64,000 bases of DNA from Opisthocomus hoazin (GCF_030867145.1 NC_134415.1:12316417-12380416), one strand, 5' to 3'. Positions 1 through 13,200 are shown, numbered from the stretch's first letter. Made by a program: numbers and translations. Notes: generated by a model not told the origin, from the letters alone.

Positions 1-1487
1 CTTTCATGATCCTGATACTGTTAAAATACTCTAAAATAATAGTTCAATTTAAGTCATTAAGTGGAACAGTGAAAGTAAGATCAGGCACAAGATCATCACT
101 CAATCTATAACATTTTACTCAAAACCTGTTGTTGTAAGGTAACTAAATGCACAAGCTTTTTAAAATGGTATTACTCCAGTTCCACTGGTGTGGTATGCTT
201 CAATCGCTTCCTTTAAAAGCATATGATCCCCGACCAGTAGCTGGTAATCCTGAAATATCCAAGCTATTCAACATGAAGAACAGCTAAGTATACAGGACTC
301 TGACAGAAAGGTGGATACTAATAGACAAATTATCACACAAGTACTGTTAGAATGACAGCAATCCTGGTAACCAAATCCCGTATTTACCTGCTTTCTAGAA
401 GCCTCATTCCAAAAAACATTCCCTATAAAATACCACTTTTGAAATATGCCTTTTACAGTGCTAAACTGCTCAGAGATTATTTTTTCTTTTTACGCAAACA
501 AAAAAAAAGGTGGGTTTCCTTCAGCTTGCTGAAGATTAAGTAGCTTAAAAATCCTTCTCAGTGTAAGGACCACACCCAAGAATCTGCATCCATATAGTCA
601 ATTTAGATAGGTTGGTCAGTACTACACACAAAACAAGATACTATTCTAAAACATACCTATCCTAGCAAATGTGAACAGAATCAGTTACACATGCACAGAG
701 GGGGCATAAGATAGCAAAGGCAGCTGCAAGTATTGCGCATCTGGGGGCCGTTTGATAAACATTCTTAGGAAACACCCTTTCAGCAATAGTTTTGAGTGCC
801 TGAAAATACTACTTTGGAAGGAAAAAAAGTCATTATTTGCTAGCTGACATTTTACTGGAAACAAGCTTGAAATTTCAATAAATCAAACAAGTGACTCCTG
901 CTAGCCAAAAACCAGCATCAAAGCACTGGAAGGCAATGCTTACCGCAAACAATACACTCAAGCACATAACAAACACACCAGTGATCACAACACCGTACCA
1001 TGTTCCAGACAGTAACGCTGGAAAATATACTGAGGACTAGTCAATAGTATCAAAGAACACTACATTCTAAACATATTGACTGAACAATAATTCTAATACG
1101 ACATCTACAGTAACTTTAAGGTAAATCATTTCAGCACTTCTCCTGTCTATGTGAAATGCCTTATTTTCTCTTGCATTCTATAGCTTTTAAATATCTTAAC
1201 TACCAGCTAAAGTACTTCAGGTAAAGAACCGAACAGAACTAGCAACAATATTAAGGCAAGTACCTGACTACAGTTTTATGATTTTTTTTTTCCTTATAGC
1301 TCTAAAGACTGAAAATAATTTTCAGAAGTGTTACTCTTAGAAAGGTGTACTCTGGAGCCAAACCAGTAAACTCAAAAGAATGCATAAACAACCTCAAAGC
1401 AAGACAAGTTTCCTCATGTTGAACCTTCCCATAAGACCAGAGCTTTTCAGCTTGTTGCATTCTGTCCATGCAGAACATCTTCCAAAT

Positions 1488-1536
1488 AATAGAATCATAG
1501 GATGCTTTGGGTTGGAAGGGACCTTTAGAAGTCATG
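1488..1536 (-). repeat. CR1 LINE 3'-end fragment
   Basis: The segment reads as the reverse complement of the CR1 3' end: AGAATCATAGGATG followed by GGGTTGGAAGGGACCTTTAGA. Only about 50 bases are recognisable. It is a typical 5'-truncated avian LINE relic inside ADSS2 intron 1. Confidence 0.7.
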
Positions 1537-4500
1537 GAAAAGGAGCATTCATAATAGTATTTAACAGCAATTTTTCTTCTGGAATTGCATCGCTGTACCA
1601 GTCAAAAGCCCCCAAGGAACATGCATGTATTGAGCTGATTCACTGGACAAATACGAACTAATCTTTTCTGGAGTTACGGCAGAGTCTTGATAATTTAATG
1701 AAGTTAATTTGACAAAACAGTAATGACTTATGCCTGTCTTCAGAAAATCTAACTGATGACTACTTCACCAACCTTTTTGCATCATGACCTTTAGTGTCAG
1801 GATTTTAGACAAAAAAAAATTATTTTCTTGCTGAATTAAAACAGTGAAAGAAAGTGTATCAGATAAGACTCCAGGCTTATAGTGCTTAACCAGCCACTGC
1901 CAAAACTCAGCTAACAGAACGTTGAAGTTGAAATAACCATCACCTGGGGTTTTCTTTTGGGTTTTGCTAAATATAAAGATAAAACCAGAATGTTTCCTAA
2001 GAAGTCATTTGTTCAAAAATAACTTCTTTGGCTTTCCATAAATATATTTCAATAATATTAATGTTTACCAAGGACATAAAAATTTTAAATTAAAAAAAAT
2101 TAATCAAACTGGGAGTTACAAGCTCCAGTATGGTTTATATACAACGCCTGCTAACTTAAAAGCTCATCTGAGGCTAAGTGAAGCCAACGACTGAGGAAGC
2201 ATGGAATCTCACTTTCCAAAAAGACTCTGACAATGATACAAAAGCCATACTCAAATGTTTAGAGAGAAATCCCAAAGCAGAACTTTCTGCTCTGGAGAGT
2301 TTGCTCAGAAGAGTTCCATGCTCCTGGGTTTGCAGCCAACCGCACTGATTTACTTGAAAAGTATGCAAGAGACTCGACTGCTTGTCGTTCCAGTCTAAGG
2401 GAGGAGGATTTGCACTTCTTCCATATTCCTGGCACGTGGGACTCTTCAAGGAAAAAACATACACACTTCATAAATCAATCACTTCATAAATCAATCACTC
2501 ACTGAAAGACCCTCACTCTTCATCTTAACTTCATTCTAGCTTCAAAGTTTGTTTTTTTTTTCCTTCTTTTTTCTGAAAAAAGTGCAAACAGTCTAATAGA
2601 AAACATTAATGTACCAACTTCAATAATGAGTAAAACCCAAAAGGAAAGCAGAGTTGCTTGTTGATAAACTGAAAGCAAAAATATTACTCCTCTAAAAAAA
2701 AACCAAACCAACAAACGGTAAGACATTGCCTGCTTTTCAAAACCTTTGGGTAGAGCACCAAGAGAAAGAGTAAACACATGCCATGTGTGCTAGCCAAGGC
2801 AGGGTATGCTTGAGGCATGTGTGTATATATAAGTAGAACATACAAGTAAGAAATCACTGCAGGAACACATAAAAAAATGTAAGGCATTTGAACCTAAGAT
2901 GGAGGAACAACAGCATATCTCTCTCCTTTTTAGATCTAGGCAAGTTAAAAATATGCATTTTACTTTCAGAGCAGATCTTCATTAGTCAAGGGCAGACTAC
3001 ACATTAGTATAACAAGCAGAACAGTTAAATTCGTTTTGAACACATCAAGACAAGAAGAGAGCAATGCCTCACCTACAGCAGTACTCTCACAACTACTAAG
3101 ACTGCTCTAGGTTACTGCAACTTTACCTAGCAGTGGAGATGCAAAAAAATTTATTAGAAAAAAGATTTATTAGAAAAGCAAACTGAAATTACTATTCAAA
3201 GCATATTGTGAATGGCTCTCTATACAGATACTAATACAAAACTATTTAAAGCAGCCCTGAAATACTGACATATGCATTTAAGAGAATGATCTACCCAAAA
3301 AGTCTATGATGACAATCACTGCCTTTTCTTACCACATGATCATGCCAAGTTGTCTATCTCAAAAATATGATGCCTCAGGGTAGAGCAAAGAAGTCTTTCA
3401 AGTTATCTCCTCTAGAATAGAAATTAGTTGTCTAGTTTAAAGAGATGTTATCGCATGCTACGTTAAGGAAGAAGCCATACACTCCATCCAACTCTCCCCA
3501 TCAGATGTGTGTGTGCATAATTTTTTCTGCAGTTTACTTTTATTGCTACCACATTCCAGCATTCATTTTTAGCTCAGGGCAACCACTGTTGTTCCTGAGC
3601 TAGCTGTACAAGCGAGTGCCAAGTTGGGCAAGAAGCAAGTCAATGTTGCTTTGGCATCATATGGTTGTAAACATTTTCACTTAACTCTGAGATGAAAAGT
3701 CAAAAATACATCAAGGAAGACGGCTACTATCATTACTTACAAGAAATGTAAGAAAGGCTCCTTCTTGCCACAGTCAGATTCCAGGAATGTTGAACACACC
3801 TTTAAAAAGTTGATCAGAGTCCAGCGAAGACACATATCTGAACCCTTATGATGTACCCTAATTAGACATAGCTTTGCAATTACCAGGCTATTTGCTTCTC
3901 ATTTCAATATATATTGCCAAAAAAATATTTTGAACTCCAGACTACACACCATCCCCCTTCAAAAAAAAAAAAAAAATAAAATCAATCAAGGTTGGTAACC
4001 AATTCATTCTCTCACATCCTAGATGCTGCAATTAATTTCTTGCTTTCTCTGCCCCTCAGCCCCCAATGAATTAGCAGCTAACAAACTACTGTATAACCTA
4101 CTCCGGGGTTTCAGTATAAACACCATCCAACAGCTAGCAATTTTCTTCCTTGACAATCCATTCATGTTCGTAAGATCTAAACCTAGCTCAAGGCGCCATC
4201 ACGTTACACGCTCAATAAAAGTTTCTAAAATTTTGGCTAGACTTCAGAAATTTTTTAATGTATAGTACAAGAATTGTTGCATCAGAACAAGATCAAGAGT
4301 GTGGTTTGAGGCAGAATATGATGGAATAAGCACATTATGTTTTACACATTCATCTGTTTTCTTCTCACAAATTAAAAAAAACGTTAACTTTACTTAAATC
4401 TATTAATCTGAAAAAAAAAATCCATACATTTCTTAATACTGATAGAACTTGCTCTGAGGAACTGCCTTTGAAAGACAATATTCAGAAAGACTCTTTAGAG

Positions 4501-7500
4501 CTGGTTTTGGCTTAGTTTCACCTGATCTGCAAAACCTTTTACTGTTGCAACACCTACGTATGTTTGGTAAGGAACAGCATTCATTATCCAAGTCCAGAAT
4601 AAAGACCAGTCTATACCTAAGAGAGATCAAGTGAGGCAGGCAGATAAGAAAGAAGAAAAGTGTTGAAAGCACAGACTGGTCCAGCACCACGTTGCTTCAG
4701 TGCACAAAACCGCACCGGTATTTGCTACATTTCACAAGAACATTTAAGAAAGGATACGAAAAACAAAAAGTGATTTTGGGAATATTTACAGAGAACATCT
4801 TCCAAATGTGTGACGTAGTACAGTACAAATAAAAAAATGTATTTAAAATCTTAATAAACTGCTACAGAGTACTACATTTTAACCAACCAAACACACAGTA
4901 AGCTTTTGTAGTAACAGTAAGACTGAAATAAAAATAAGAAACCAGTAGATCAAGGTGTAATTTGCTCTTTAGTGCTATTCAGATCTCCTTTGCTAATGGT
5001 ACAAACTTTATGAACTAGAAAATCAGATTTCAACTGTTCTTCTATTTGAAGTAATTCAGACATTGTGTGACTGTTTACAGTAACAAGGGATCACCTGCCA
5101 GTGATGCTCTAAAGCAGGTCTGTGAAGCATATGACTCACTGATGGGGCAGGCCAAAGAACTCATTTTGCTGACCTCTCTTTCCTCACCAGAGCACAACAT
5201 TGGCATGCTGCCAACCACTACAGGGTCCAAAAGTGCACCCAGCATTTAAAACCATAAAAAAAAGAGAGCTCTAGCTAGATATCGCGTATCAAATGCCTGA
5301 GCAGCTAAAAAAGCACCAATTGCTATAGCTACTGATGCTGCTATTCCTAATTCTGCATGGCCTGCGAAGACTCTAGACTAAAACACCTTCTGAAATGAGA
5401 ATACTTAGAAAAAAGGGGGCTTGATGAATGGCAGATAAGAAAATTCCTTTTTTTTTTTTTTCTAAAAAAGTGGCTATACACAGATTAGTGATATGGAGGT
5501 ATTAGGCAGCATTGGTCTGAGGACTTCAGTCTGCAGTTATCAGCTGATCAAGGGCAACCGCTTAGCCCTAAGAATCTGCTGGGTGAAAACTTCTCTAATA
5601 ATTGTTGCACTGCAATTGCCGCATATCAAGTGATCAGCGGTGGCGTCACCACACACACTGTTGTGTGGGGGGAGGAAGAGGACAAGGGAGTAAGAAGAAT
5701 TGACACACTACAGTTACCACGCACTAGCAGTTCAGGAGTAGGAACTGCGTGACCCCACTGCCGGCAGAGCAGTATCGCTAAGCCACGGGCAGACCACGCC
5801 GAAATCAGTTGAGAAGATTTGGCAAGAAGTTGCAATTCTGTTTTGAAGTAGTAACAAGATGTACAACAGAACTGAAGAAGCAGGAAAATAGGATTCTTTA
5901 GCACAGAGAGCATGGCTTCAAACTAATTTGAAGACTTAGAAACCTTCTGCACCTGTATCAGCTCCCTCCAATAGTAAGAGCAGGAAGTGACCAAAACCTT
6001 GCTCATGAAATGAGTGAACGGAACAGAATCATGCAGTGCAGACACTGCATTTTTTTGCTGCACTGCCTACACTGGTAGATTGGGTGGAGGAGGTGGTGCT
6101 AATGTAAGAGATCCATAACGTATTTTGGTACTGTATTTGTTTTGGTAAAATTATTACCTAAAATAATTTGCTTGCACTTACTTGCCATTCCCATATCCAC
6201 TAACAAATGAAACTCTGGTAATTAAATTCCCTAATTTGGTTGCATTCTGCAATAGCAGGAAGCCCCTTAATCGGAACAAGAAATGTTTTCCTTTAACTTT
6301 CCATTACCTGTGGAATTGACAAAAATACAAGGTGTACTTTTCAAACTTGCCAGGTGTGATGGTAGCAAGGCTAGTTGCTTACTAAGAGGAAACTATGTCA
6401 ATCAAAAAACACAAAAGCACAGTTTTTCTGGCAACTACTCCTGAATCAAACCAATTCTTGCTCTATTTTACTGTCTGGACTATGATTTATGTGTTAGCAG
6501 GTAAATAGACTTTACTCTGTAAGCCACTGAAGACCAGATGTAGGTTTAAGCACAAAAGTCTCATCAATGCACTTGTTTCATCAATGGTATCATTTTACCA
6601 GATACCTCCTAGAGGTAAATGAAGACCAACTCCAATTTAACAGTGGAAGCACAAGCACATAGGTTGCCCATCGTGTATTTGCATTAACTGCCTCTGAACC
6701 CTCTGTACTAGCAGCGTCCTCACAAAACTATCACAGTTGCCAATGCAGCTGTATTACCAACTACACGAAGCCCCTGGATGCATTTTAATTTTAGTTTAGT
6801 CTCTTCAAACAGTTGTTTTTGAAACCATAATATTACTTCTCACAAATGTGAAGCTGTCTCCTGAAAAAAACCCCCCAAAATGCCATTCTGTTGCTCTGAG
6901 CACAAGACTCCTTTCAACAACCTCTAAACCTAAGATAAAATACTTCGGAGGGTGGCATTTAGAAGAAGTAGAGCCATAACACAACCTCTTCCCTGGCACA
7001 CTCGTTCAGCTAACTGTACCTAAGCAAGCACCTCGTTCCAGAAGCCACAGTCCGCTAGCCAAACAAGTGACTGAAGTCATTAGCACACCTGCTACCTACT
7101 AGACAAGAAGGTATGGCCATAGATGTCAGAGTACAACTTCTTGCAATGCCTTTGCAGGCACGGTAAGAGTAAGCGATACTTGGTTCTCCCTTCTGGGACA
7201 GGACCATTTTTATGCTCTGCATCTGCACAGAACCAGGGACAGTGATACGAAAGCCACACCACAGCATTTCACTGCAAATATAACGCAAGTTACCAAGACA
7301 TTTTAGACCGCTACAGCTGCCCAAGTCCTCCAAGAAAACGGTTGTACTAATAATTTTTTTCACAAGAATTTGCTAGAAATATTTGGTCTCATCCACAGGC
7401 ATTCTAGCAACTCTGTGGCATGATGAACACAAAGAGCCATCCTAGAATGAGTAACAGTGTAACAGTGACATCAGAATCAGGAGGTCCGATTACAGAAAGC

Positions 7501-7892
7501 CAATATTAGCAGGGAACAGACTAACTGGGTTACAATCTTTCTGGACTTGTACCACTACAAAAACGCAAGGGCCATACCCTAATTTACCAGCAGTAACCAA
7601 AACCTCAAGAATATGCTTGCACATGTAGCAAGATGATTTAACAGCTCACTACCACTGAGAGAACATTCCTATTCTCCCCTCTCACTCTGAGAAATTGTTC
7701 TTTATGCTTACCCTGTCCTGGGCTCCTCTTTTCATAAAGGTCCTCTGAGCCAATTAAATTCAGTTTTACTTACTAAAATGGTAGAAAGTAAACCCAACAA
7801 AAAATAATTTCCTGCCATTTTGGTGAGTTAAATCAACTTACAGAAGTTGCCAAGTGCCAGAGTCAGAGCATGGGAGGAGACCCAGACAGCAC

Positions 7893-7990
7893 AGCCATCA
7901 ACAGGAAAGGCAAGAAAGAAGGAAGAAAAACTCCTTCCTTCAGCCATCAACATGAAAGGCAAGAAAGTAGGAAGAAAAACTCCTTCCTTT
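7893..7990. repeat. Two-copy 49-bp tandem duplication
   Basis: Two adjacent units, 7893-7941 and 7942-7990, both start with AGCCATCAACA and end in ACTCCTTCCTT. I count three mismatches in 49 positions. It is a local duplication within ADSS2 intron 1 that opens a short reading frame. I see no sign that it is coding. Confidence 0.9.
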
Positions 7991-9192
7991 AGCAGGAGCA
8001 ACACACTGTCAGAAATGGCAGAACTGGCCGTGAAATTGAAGCCTGAGAAAGCATCATAATCTTCCCCTTTTCTTGATCCTTCACCCAGCTGATTCAAAAG
8101 AAGTAGCAAACACATTAAAACACGTGCACACAAAAATTCACTGCGTGCCTGTCTCCCCCAACCAAAACTACTTGGTGTTAAAGATACACACTCACCTAGA
8201 TGCCCTTCAAGTTGCAAGAACGAAGTTGTAAAGGACAAACTGAGTCCCTGTGTTCTACAACCCACAAAGCCAGGCAACCATGCCACAGCACCACATCAAA
8301 TTTTATTATTTAAAAAATAATTTAAAAAAGGATACATGGGAAAAAAATAATTCAGTTGTGAAAACAGCTATTTAAGAGTATGTTTCTTTACTTCAAAATT
8401 AAAGTCTCTGAAGTTCAAGTTTCTGATTTGTCAGCTTTGCAACCGACTTGGCTTTGAAAAGACCAGTTTTATGTGCAGTTCCTGTTGGATAACACAATAC
8501 TTCAGTGTTTGTACTCTTTGGGAAATGGCAGGTTCTTCCAAAATACATTTATTTAATAAAAGTTGATTTATGCCTTTGACAAAGGCAGCCAAATAATGAC
8601 ACTTTCATGAGGTCTGCACGTGCTGCAGGCGTTTTAAGCTGCTGTATTTTTTAACTTCCGGAAAAAAAAACCCGTACATGGCTTTAGTTCATTATGTTGT
8701 GCCGTACAGAACTACCACACGCCAGAAACGTTGAGGAAAACCTCTCCTCAGGGCTGTGCTGCGTTACCGCAGGCATTCAAGCATACTACGCTTGCAGGCT
8801 AGACTTGCTTTCCTTTTGCTGGAGTAAAGCTTCCACACAGCAACAAAGAAGAAAAAAAATTAAACAGAGGAAAAGAAGAAAAAAAAAAAAAAAAAGGGAT
8901 TTCCTCGACGCAACCACGACCCTGGAGGAGCCGGGGCGGGCGAGTCGCTCACGAGCTAGTTTCATCTGCGGCCCACCAAGTCCCCGCGGGCCACAGGCGC
9001 ACCCCCCGCCGCCGGGGCCCGCACCCCCACCCCCCGGCCGAGCGGCCCCCGGGCAGCGCTCCCCGCCCCGCTCCCGCCGGCGCGGCCCCTGCCCCAGACA
9101 AAGAGCGCGGCGGCGGGCCTGAGGGGGGGACGGACCCCGGGCGCGCCCCTCCCGCCGGCGGCCGGCGCTCGGCGGCCAGGAGGGCGCCTTCA

Positions 9193-9219
9193 TCCTCCTC
9201 CTCCTCCTCCTCCTCCTCC
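9193..9219 (+). repeat. (TCC)9 microsatellite
   Basis: Nine perfect TCC triplets (GGA on the ADSS2 strand) lie in the first 210 bases of ADSS2 intron 1, inside the CpG island. A second, shorter TCC run follows at about 9631-9650, on the other side of the coding exon. Confidence 0.95.
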
Positions 9220-9401
9220 CGCCGGTGCCGGACGGGGACAAAGGAGAGCGGGAGGGCTGCGGAGCGCGGCCCTGCGCCGAGGCGGGCGCTCGGCGGGCTG
9301 GGGGCAGAGGGGCGAGGGCGGGCGGCCGGCAGGGCCGGCGGCGGGGCCCGCCTCAAGGTGACACCCGCGGCCTCCCCCGCGCCCCGGGCTCGCCTCCTCA
9401 C

Positions 9402-9569
9402 CTGGCACCTGCAGACGATGTCGGCGTCCTGCGCCAGCAGGTCCACCACCTTGCCCTTGCCCTCGTCGCCCCACTGGGCCCCCAGCACGACGGTCACCTT
9501 GTTGCCGGGGAGGCGGCCGGCGCACTCGCCGTTGGGGATGGCGGGAGCCGGGGCGCCATGCTCCGCCAT
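9402..9569 (-). CDS. ADSS2: Adenylosuccinate synthetase 2, coding exon 1
   Basis: This exon encodes the first 56 residues of the enzyme that condenses IMP with aspartate using GTP, the first committed step of AMP synthesis in the cytosol. After a variable N-terminus ([15 protein letters not shown]) comes the family's conserved start, [16 protein letters not shown], with the GTP-binding loop and the catalytic Asp (D35 here) and Lys residues (K38, K40). It continues as [16 protein letters not shown], the usual exon boundary. The start ATG (9569-9567) has a good context (GCCATGG). The exon ends in phase 0 at CCAG with donor GTGAGG. The N-terminus fits the widely expressed isozyme ADSS2, and synteny with DESI2 supports that over the muscle form ADSS1. 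The rest of the gene lies left of the window. Confidence 0.95.
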
Positions 9570-9601
9570 GGCTCGCGCTGCCCGCGCCGCTCCAGGCACA
9601 T
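9494..9601 (-). promoter_or_regulatory. Possible upstream ORF overlapping the ADSS2 start
   Basis: On the minus strand an ATG at 9601-9599 lies 30 bases before the ADSS2 start codon in another frame. It opens 35 codons and stops with TGA at 9496-9494, inside the ADSS2 coding exon. If the mRNA starts far enough upstream, ribosomes would meet this ATG first. Its context (GCATGT) is weak, so leaky scanning is likely. The sequence shows the ORF. Any effect on translation is inference. Confidence 0.45.
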
Positions 9602-9856
9602 GCGGCAGCGCGCGGCGGCTCCGCTCCCCCCGCCTCCTCCTCCTCCTCCTCCCGGGCGGGCGGTGGTGCCGCTGCCGCGTCCAGGTGCCGCCGCCTACCG
9701 GCCCCGCCAGGGCGGCCTCCCCGGCCGGGCAGGCCCCTGGCCCTCAGGCGCGGCCCCGCCCCGCTCCCCCGCCGAGAACCGGAGCCACCGCCCGCTCACG
9801 GCGGCTTTTTTCCCTCCCTCTCCCTCGGCGCCGCAATCCCGCGCTCTGCAGCCCGG

Positions 9857-9871
9857 ACTACATTACCCAGC
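9857..9871 (+). promoter_or_regulatory. ZNF143/THAP11-like motif (plus orientation)
   Basis: The bases ACTACATTACCCAGC match the SBS consensus ACTACAnnTCCCAGC except for one position. The motif lies about 290 bases upstream of the ADSS2 start codon in the CpG island. Such sites are typical of TATA-less housekeeping and bidirectional promoters. Confidence 0.6.
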
Positions 9872-9920
9872 GCGCCGCGCGGCCTCCTCAGCGGAGGGCG
9901 CGACGCGGAGCCGGCGCGGT

Positions 9921-9939
9921 GCATGCTGGGGCGCGTAGT
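9921..9939 (-). promoter_or_regulatory. ZNF143/THAP11-like motif (minus orientation)
   Basis: Read on the minus strand the bases are ACTACGCGCCCCAGCATGC. This keeps the ACTAC head and the full CCCAGCATGC tail of the longer SBS motif. It faces the plus-strand motif at 9857, with the two about 50 bases apart. Confidence 0.6.
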
Positions 9940-10230
9940 CCCGGGGGGGGCGCACCTGTGGCGGGGCGGTCGGCTGCCGCTCGCCCCGTGCGCCCCCCGC
10001 GGCGGCGCGAGGCCGTGGCGGCTGGGGAGCGGGAGGGGGCCGTGCGCGGGGGCGGACGCGGCGGCCCGCGGCCTGAGGTGCCGCAGGTGTCCCCGCACAG
10101 CGGCGTGACCGGAGCGGGCCCCTCTGGGCCCCTGCCAGCCTGAGGGGCTCGGTGCCCGGCTGGCGTCTCCCCTGCTGCGGGCAGGGGGTCCCGGTGCCTC
10201 CTGTCGCGGGTGTCAGGCCTGCCAGCTGCG

Positions 10231-13200
10231 GTCGCGGCGTGGCCTGCGTGGTTAGTTTTGCGTAGGTAAGAATGTAAATCGGTTGGTAGAACCGGGAGCT
10301 AAAGGCAAGAGGCCATTTTCTCCAGAGACGCCGGAACGTGGCCCCAGGCTCATTCACGAGGGAAAAAAAAAAATAATGGAAAAAACCCGTAGCCGAGAAA
10401 TGCCTTCACGGTGCATACTTGAGGGTTTAGGAGTGGAACGGATGTCTCGGTGGCTGTTTTCATTCCTTCCTGCTTCACAGAATCGCCACCCCGGGGGAAG
10501 AGTTTTTGGTTTTGTAAAGAAGCTATTAAAAAGACAAATCTGAATGATGTAACTATCGCTAGGATAGCTATTAAAAAAACTGAGTCACTGAGCAGTCACC
10601 GTCTGCAGCTGTCTGGCACGTTGTAGGGTTTTAGCTGCTTCTTCGCTCCTTCAGGTTCACTCTAACCAAGAATCTGAGCATCTATAAAAGCCACTGGGAA
10701 AATGTGTAACTGTGTCGTGTAAACCTAGGGAGATCTATAACAGAAAATTAAAGTTGACAAGAGAACATTAAAAACAAAAAAAGAAAATACCTAAATCCTG
10801 AATGTCATTGCAGAGCTATGACAAAGTAGTCAGTTCAGCACAAAGATGTTGTGTGTATACACTTCAAAGAGCAATTAGTTCCTTAGGCGTTCCATATAGT
10901 CTGTAGTATTAATATTTTTGTCTGCTTCTGCTAAAAAAAACACGGCCATGATTTCTGTAGCACTGCACAGAGCTGGTGGGAAGTCAGTAGAAGCCACAAG
11001 GAGCTGCTGAAATCAATTTCTCCAGTTTTGCTGACACAATGGCAAACTTTGTTTTAGTGCACTCACTGCTAAGGCCATTGATCATCTCGTGACTCCCCAA
11101 ACAATGGGCTAGATTAGTGTTTCAGGATATGATTTTCCAGTATAGGTGAGTCACATTAACACCTCATCCTTGCCAACACAAATATTCCTTCGAATCTCAA
11201 AGTAAATTTGAGCCTGTCGTGGTGGTGGCCTAGCAATGTGGTATTAGTGTAATGCCACTTTCCAAAGAGGTCTCAGGCACACGAATCCATTGTTCTGCTG
11301 TTTTTATTTGGTGTAGAAGAGCTTTGAGATTTATGTTTCGGTGTGTTTTCTTGGTGGTATAGAACCAGCGAAGAAAACTGTGAACTCTTCACTTTCAGAA
11401 AACCTGTAAGTATTTAATGAAGATCGACCTAGCCAATACTGATCAGTACTGCAAGGTTTAGAATTTTTATTTAATATATGCTATTATGGTTCTGTCATTC
11501 CTCCACCCCCTTTTCTTTCCAAACTAAATGGAGGCGTTCATTCTAATACTGTAAAAGATATTAAATACTCTTTACTGATGTAATTCGATAACTGTATTTA
11601 TAGTATAGTTCTAAAACATGGTAACTCTTCACCAAAGCACAAATACAACTGGTGTCTAATGCCCCTTGTCAAAAACAGGCATTTGCTGTAGTATGAGTTC
11701 AGAATAAAATTGTGCAGACTCCCAATTGCACTTATTTTGGTTCACTTACTGTAAGCAAGAAAACCAGGAAGAGCATGCAATGTTATGGTACTGGTTTTTT
11801 CCTCCAACATGTATGGACTATATGAACTTTTTTTTGCTGTCTGAGCAAGCTGAATCTACTCTGTGGCAGGGTGGATGGGCATTTAGAGGTGGAACAAAGT
11901 GGCAGGAGTTTATATTCCAGGAATGAAGGGCTGTTACTGCCTTTTCTGGCATTAGCAAGCTGGTACATGGGATTAACTTTGTAAAACTGAACCCGTGGTA
12001 GAAGTGTACACTGGATTTAGGTTGTGCTGCCTTCTGAATCATTCAGTGTTATTGACTGGATGTGAAGAACTGAGGCAGTTACATTTATCACAAATTTCGC
12101 TCTAATTTGGGTACGCTCAGGCTTTTCATATGACTGCATTTCCTGCCTCCCAATAAATGCAAGAGACTCAGAGAGGAATTTCTAATAGATAAACACTAAA
12201 TGGAAGCAATGCGAGATGTGCATTTCATTCAGATGTGTTGAAGAGATATGTGGAATTGTTACCTCTGTATGTTTTCAATTATTCTGATGAAGTATCCCAC
12301 ATATTCTGATTATGTATTTTAAAAAAAATTGACACACAGAGCAGTTTAGAGGAGAATTTAGGTAAGAAGTAGCTCAGAAAACCAAGGGTGAGCATGAACA
12401 AAGGGAAAATTCTGTAACAAGGAAGAAGGCCTGCTGGACTATTAGCTAGTGCTCAACATGGCCGATGGGTCATAGAGTGCTATTTCTTTCTTCTTATTAA
12501 TACTTCTTAATTGGGTTGAAGGACTGCTGAACAATGGTCATACTTTTCTGATACTGTTTTTCCTACTGCGGGCAATTTGGGTTTCAGGAAAAGTACAGAT
12601 TGAAGAAATAGCCCTTGGCAATGAAAATGTCAGGGCATATGGTCTATAGTATGAGTTCTCTGTTAAAATTGGTTCTGCCTGTGCCACTGATGTAATACTC
12701 AGATACTGTACACTGAGGTCTTGTCTGCTCTAGAGCAGTGGTTGCAGCACGGTGGTCTGTGAGGCATGGTTAGCTAATCTGCAGGTGTCCTACAGAACTC
12801 TGTTAAACAGTAAAATGTTGAAATTTTTCACATTAATCTCATTAAAACATTCAATAAAAGGTGAGTTCATTTTACTTCCTGATTATTTACAGCACCTTTA
12901 GAGCATTTTCCTTGTTTAATTTGATGTTAAGATGTACAGGGGCTCACAAAAAATACTGGGTATTGGTAGTGCCATAATCAAAAATAGTCGAAGAAACACT
13001 GTGCCAGACACGATTGGCGTCTGTAGCACTTCAGAGTCTCCAGAACACTGTCAGCTTAGCTTAGGAGGAAGAGAAATCATTATACAGTTAGGACATACAT
13101 AATTCTATTTCAACAGTGTGCTAATGTAATTGATCCCTGCTTGTTGCTTGTTATTACTGTTTTTAAATTAGTTTTTCCAGTTAAAATGTCCCTTAATTAT

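Larger units (their letters stand above)
1..9401 (-). other. ADSS2: ADSS2 intron 1 (5' part, runs off the window)
   Basis: The stretch left of ADSS2 exon 1 should be the first intron, because exon 1 ends in a clear donor (GTGAG on the minus strand) and I find no sequence on the minus strand that encodes the next conserved block (the GGNNAGHT motif of adenylosuccinate synthetases). Exon 2 must therefore lie beyond base 1, so the intron is longer than 9.4 kb. The DNA is AT-rich. The only items I recognise are a short CR1 tail near 1.5 kb, a 49-bp tandem duplication near 7.9 kb and A/T runs such as the one near 3961. The open frames are short and do not resemble known proteins. Confidence 0.75.
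8930..10230. promoter_or_regulatory. CpG island, ADSS2 promoter (ancestrally bidirectional)
   Basis: GC content and CpG density rise sharply at about 8930 and fall at about 10230, against AT-rich flanks. The island covers ADSS2 coding exon 1 (9402-9569), the start of its intron 1 and the upstream DNA. No TATA box is evident. It holds (TCC)9 at 9193-9219 and a second TCC run near 9631-9650. In mammals CATSPERE starts close to ADSS2 on the other strand, so this island may once have served both directions. That last point is inference from synteny. The long open frames on both strands here follow from high GC and are not genes. Confidence 0.85.

Noticed and set aside
5067-5249. 60-codon open frame with protein-like composition in ADSS2 intron 1
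   Set aside because: No family is recognised, no splice signals fit and it is on the strand opposite to ADSS2. It is too short to call.
1-9000. A second ADSS2 exon within the window
   Set aside because: I looked on the minus strand for the GGNNAGHT block that follows exon 1 in the protein and found nothing resembling it.
9225-10143. Long open frames on the plus strand across the ADSS2 CpG island
   Set aside because: They are antisense to ADSS2 exon 1 and of the same low-complexity, GC-driven type. No motif or splice structure supports a protein.
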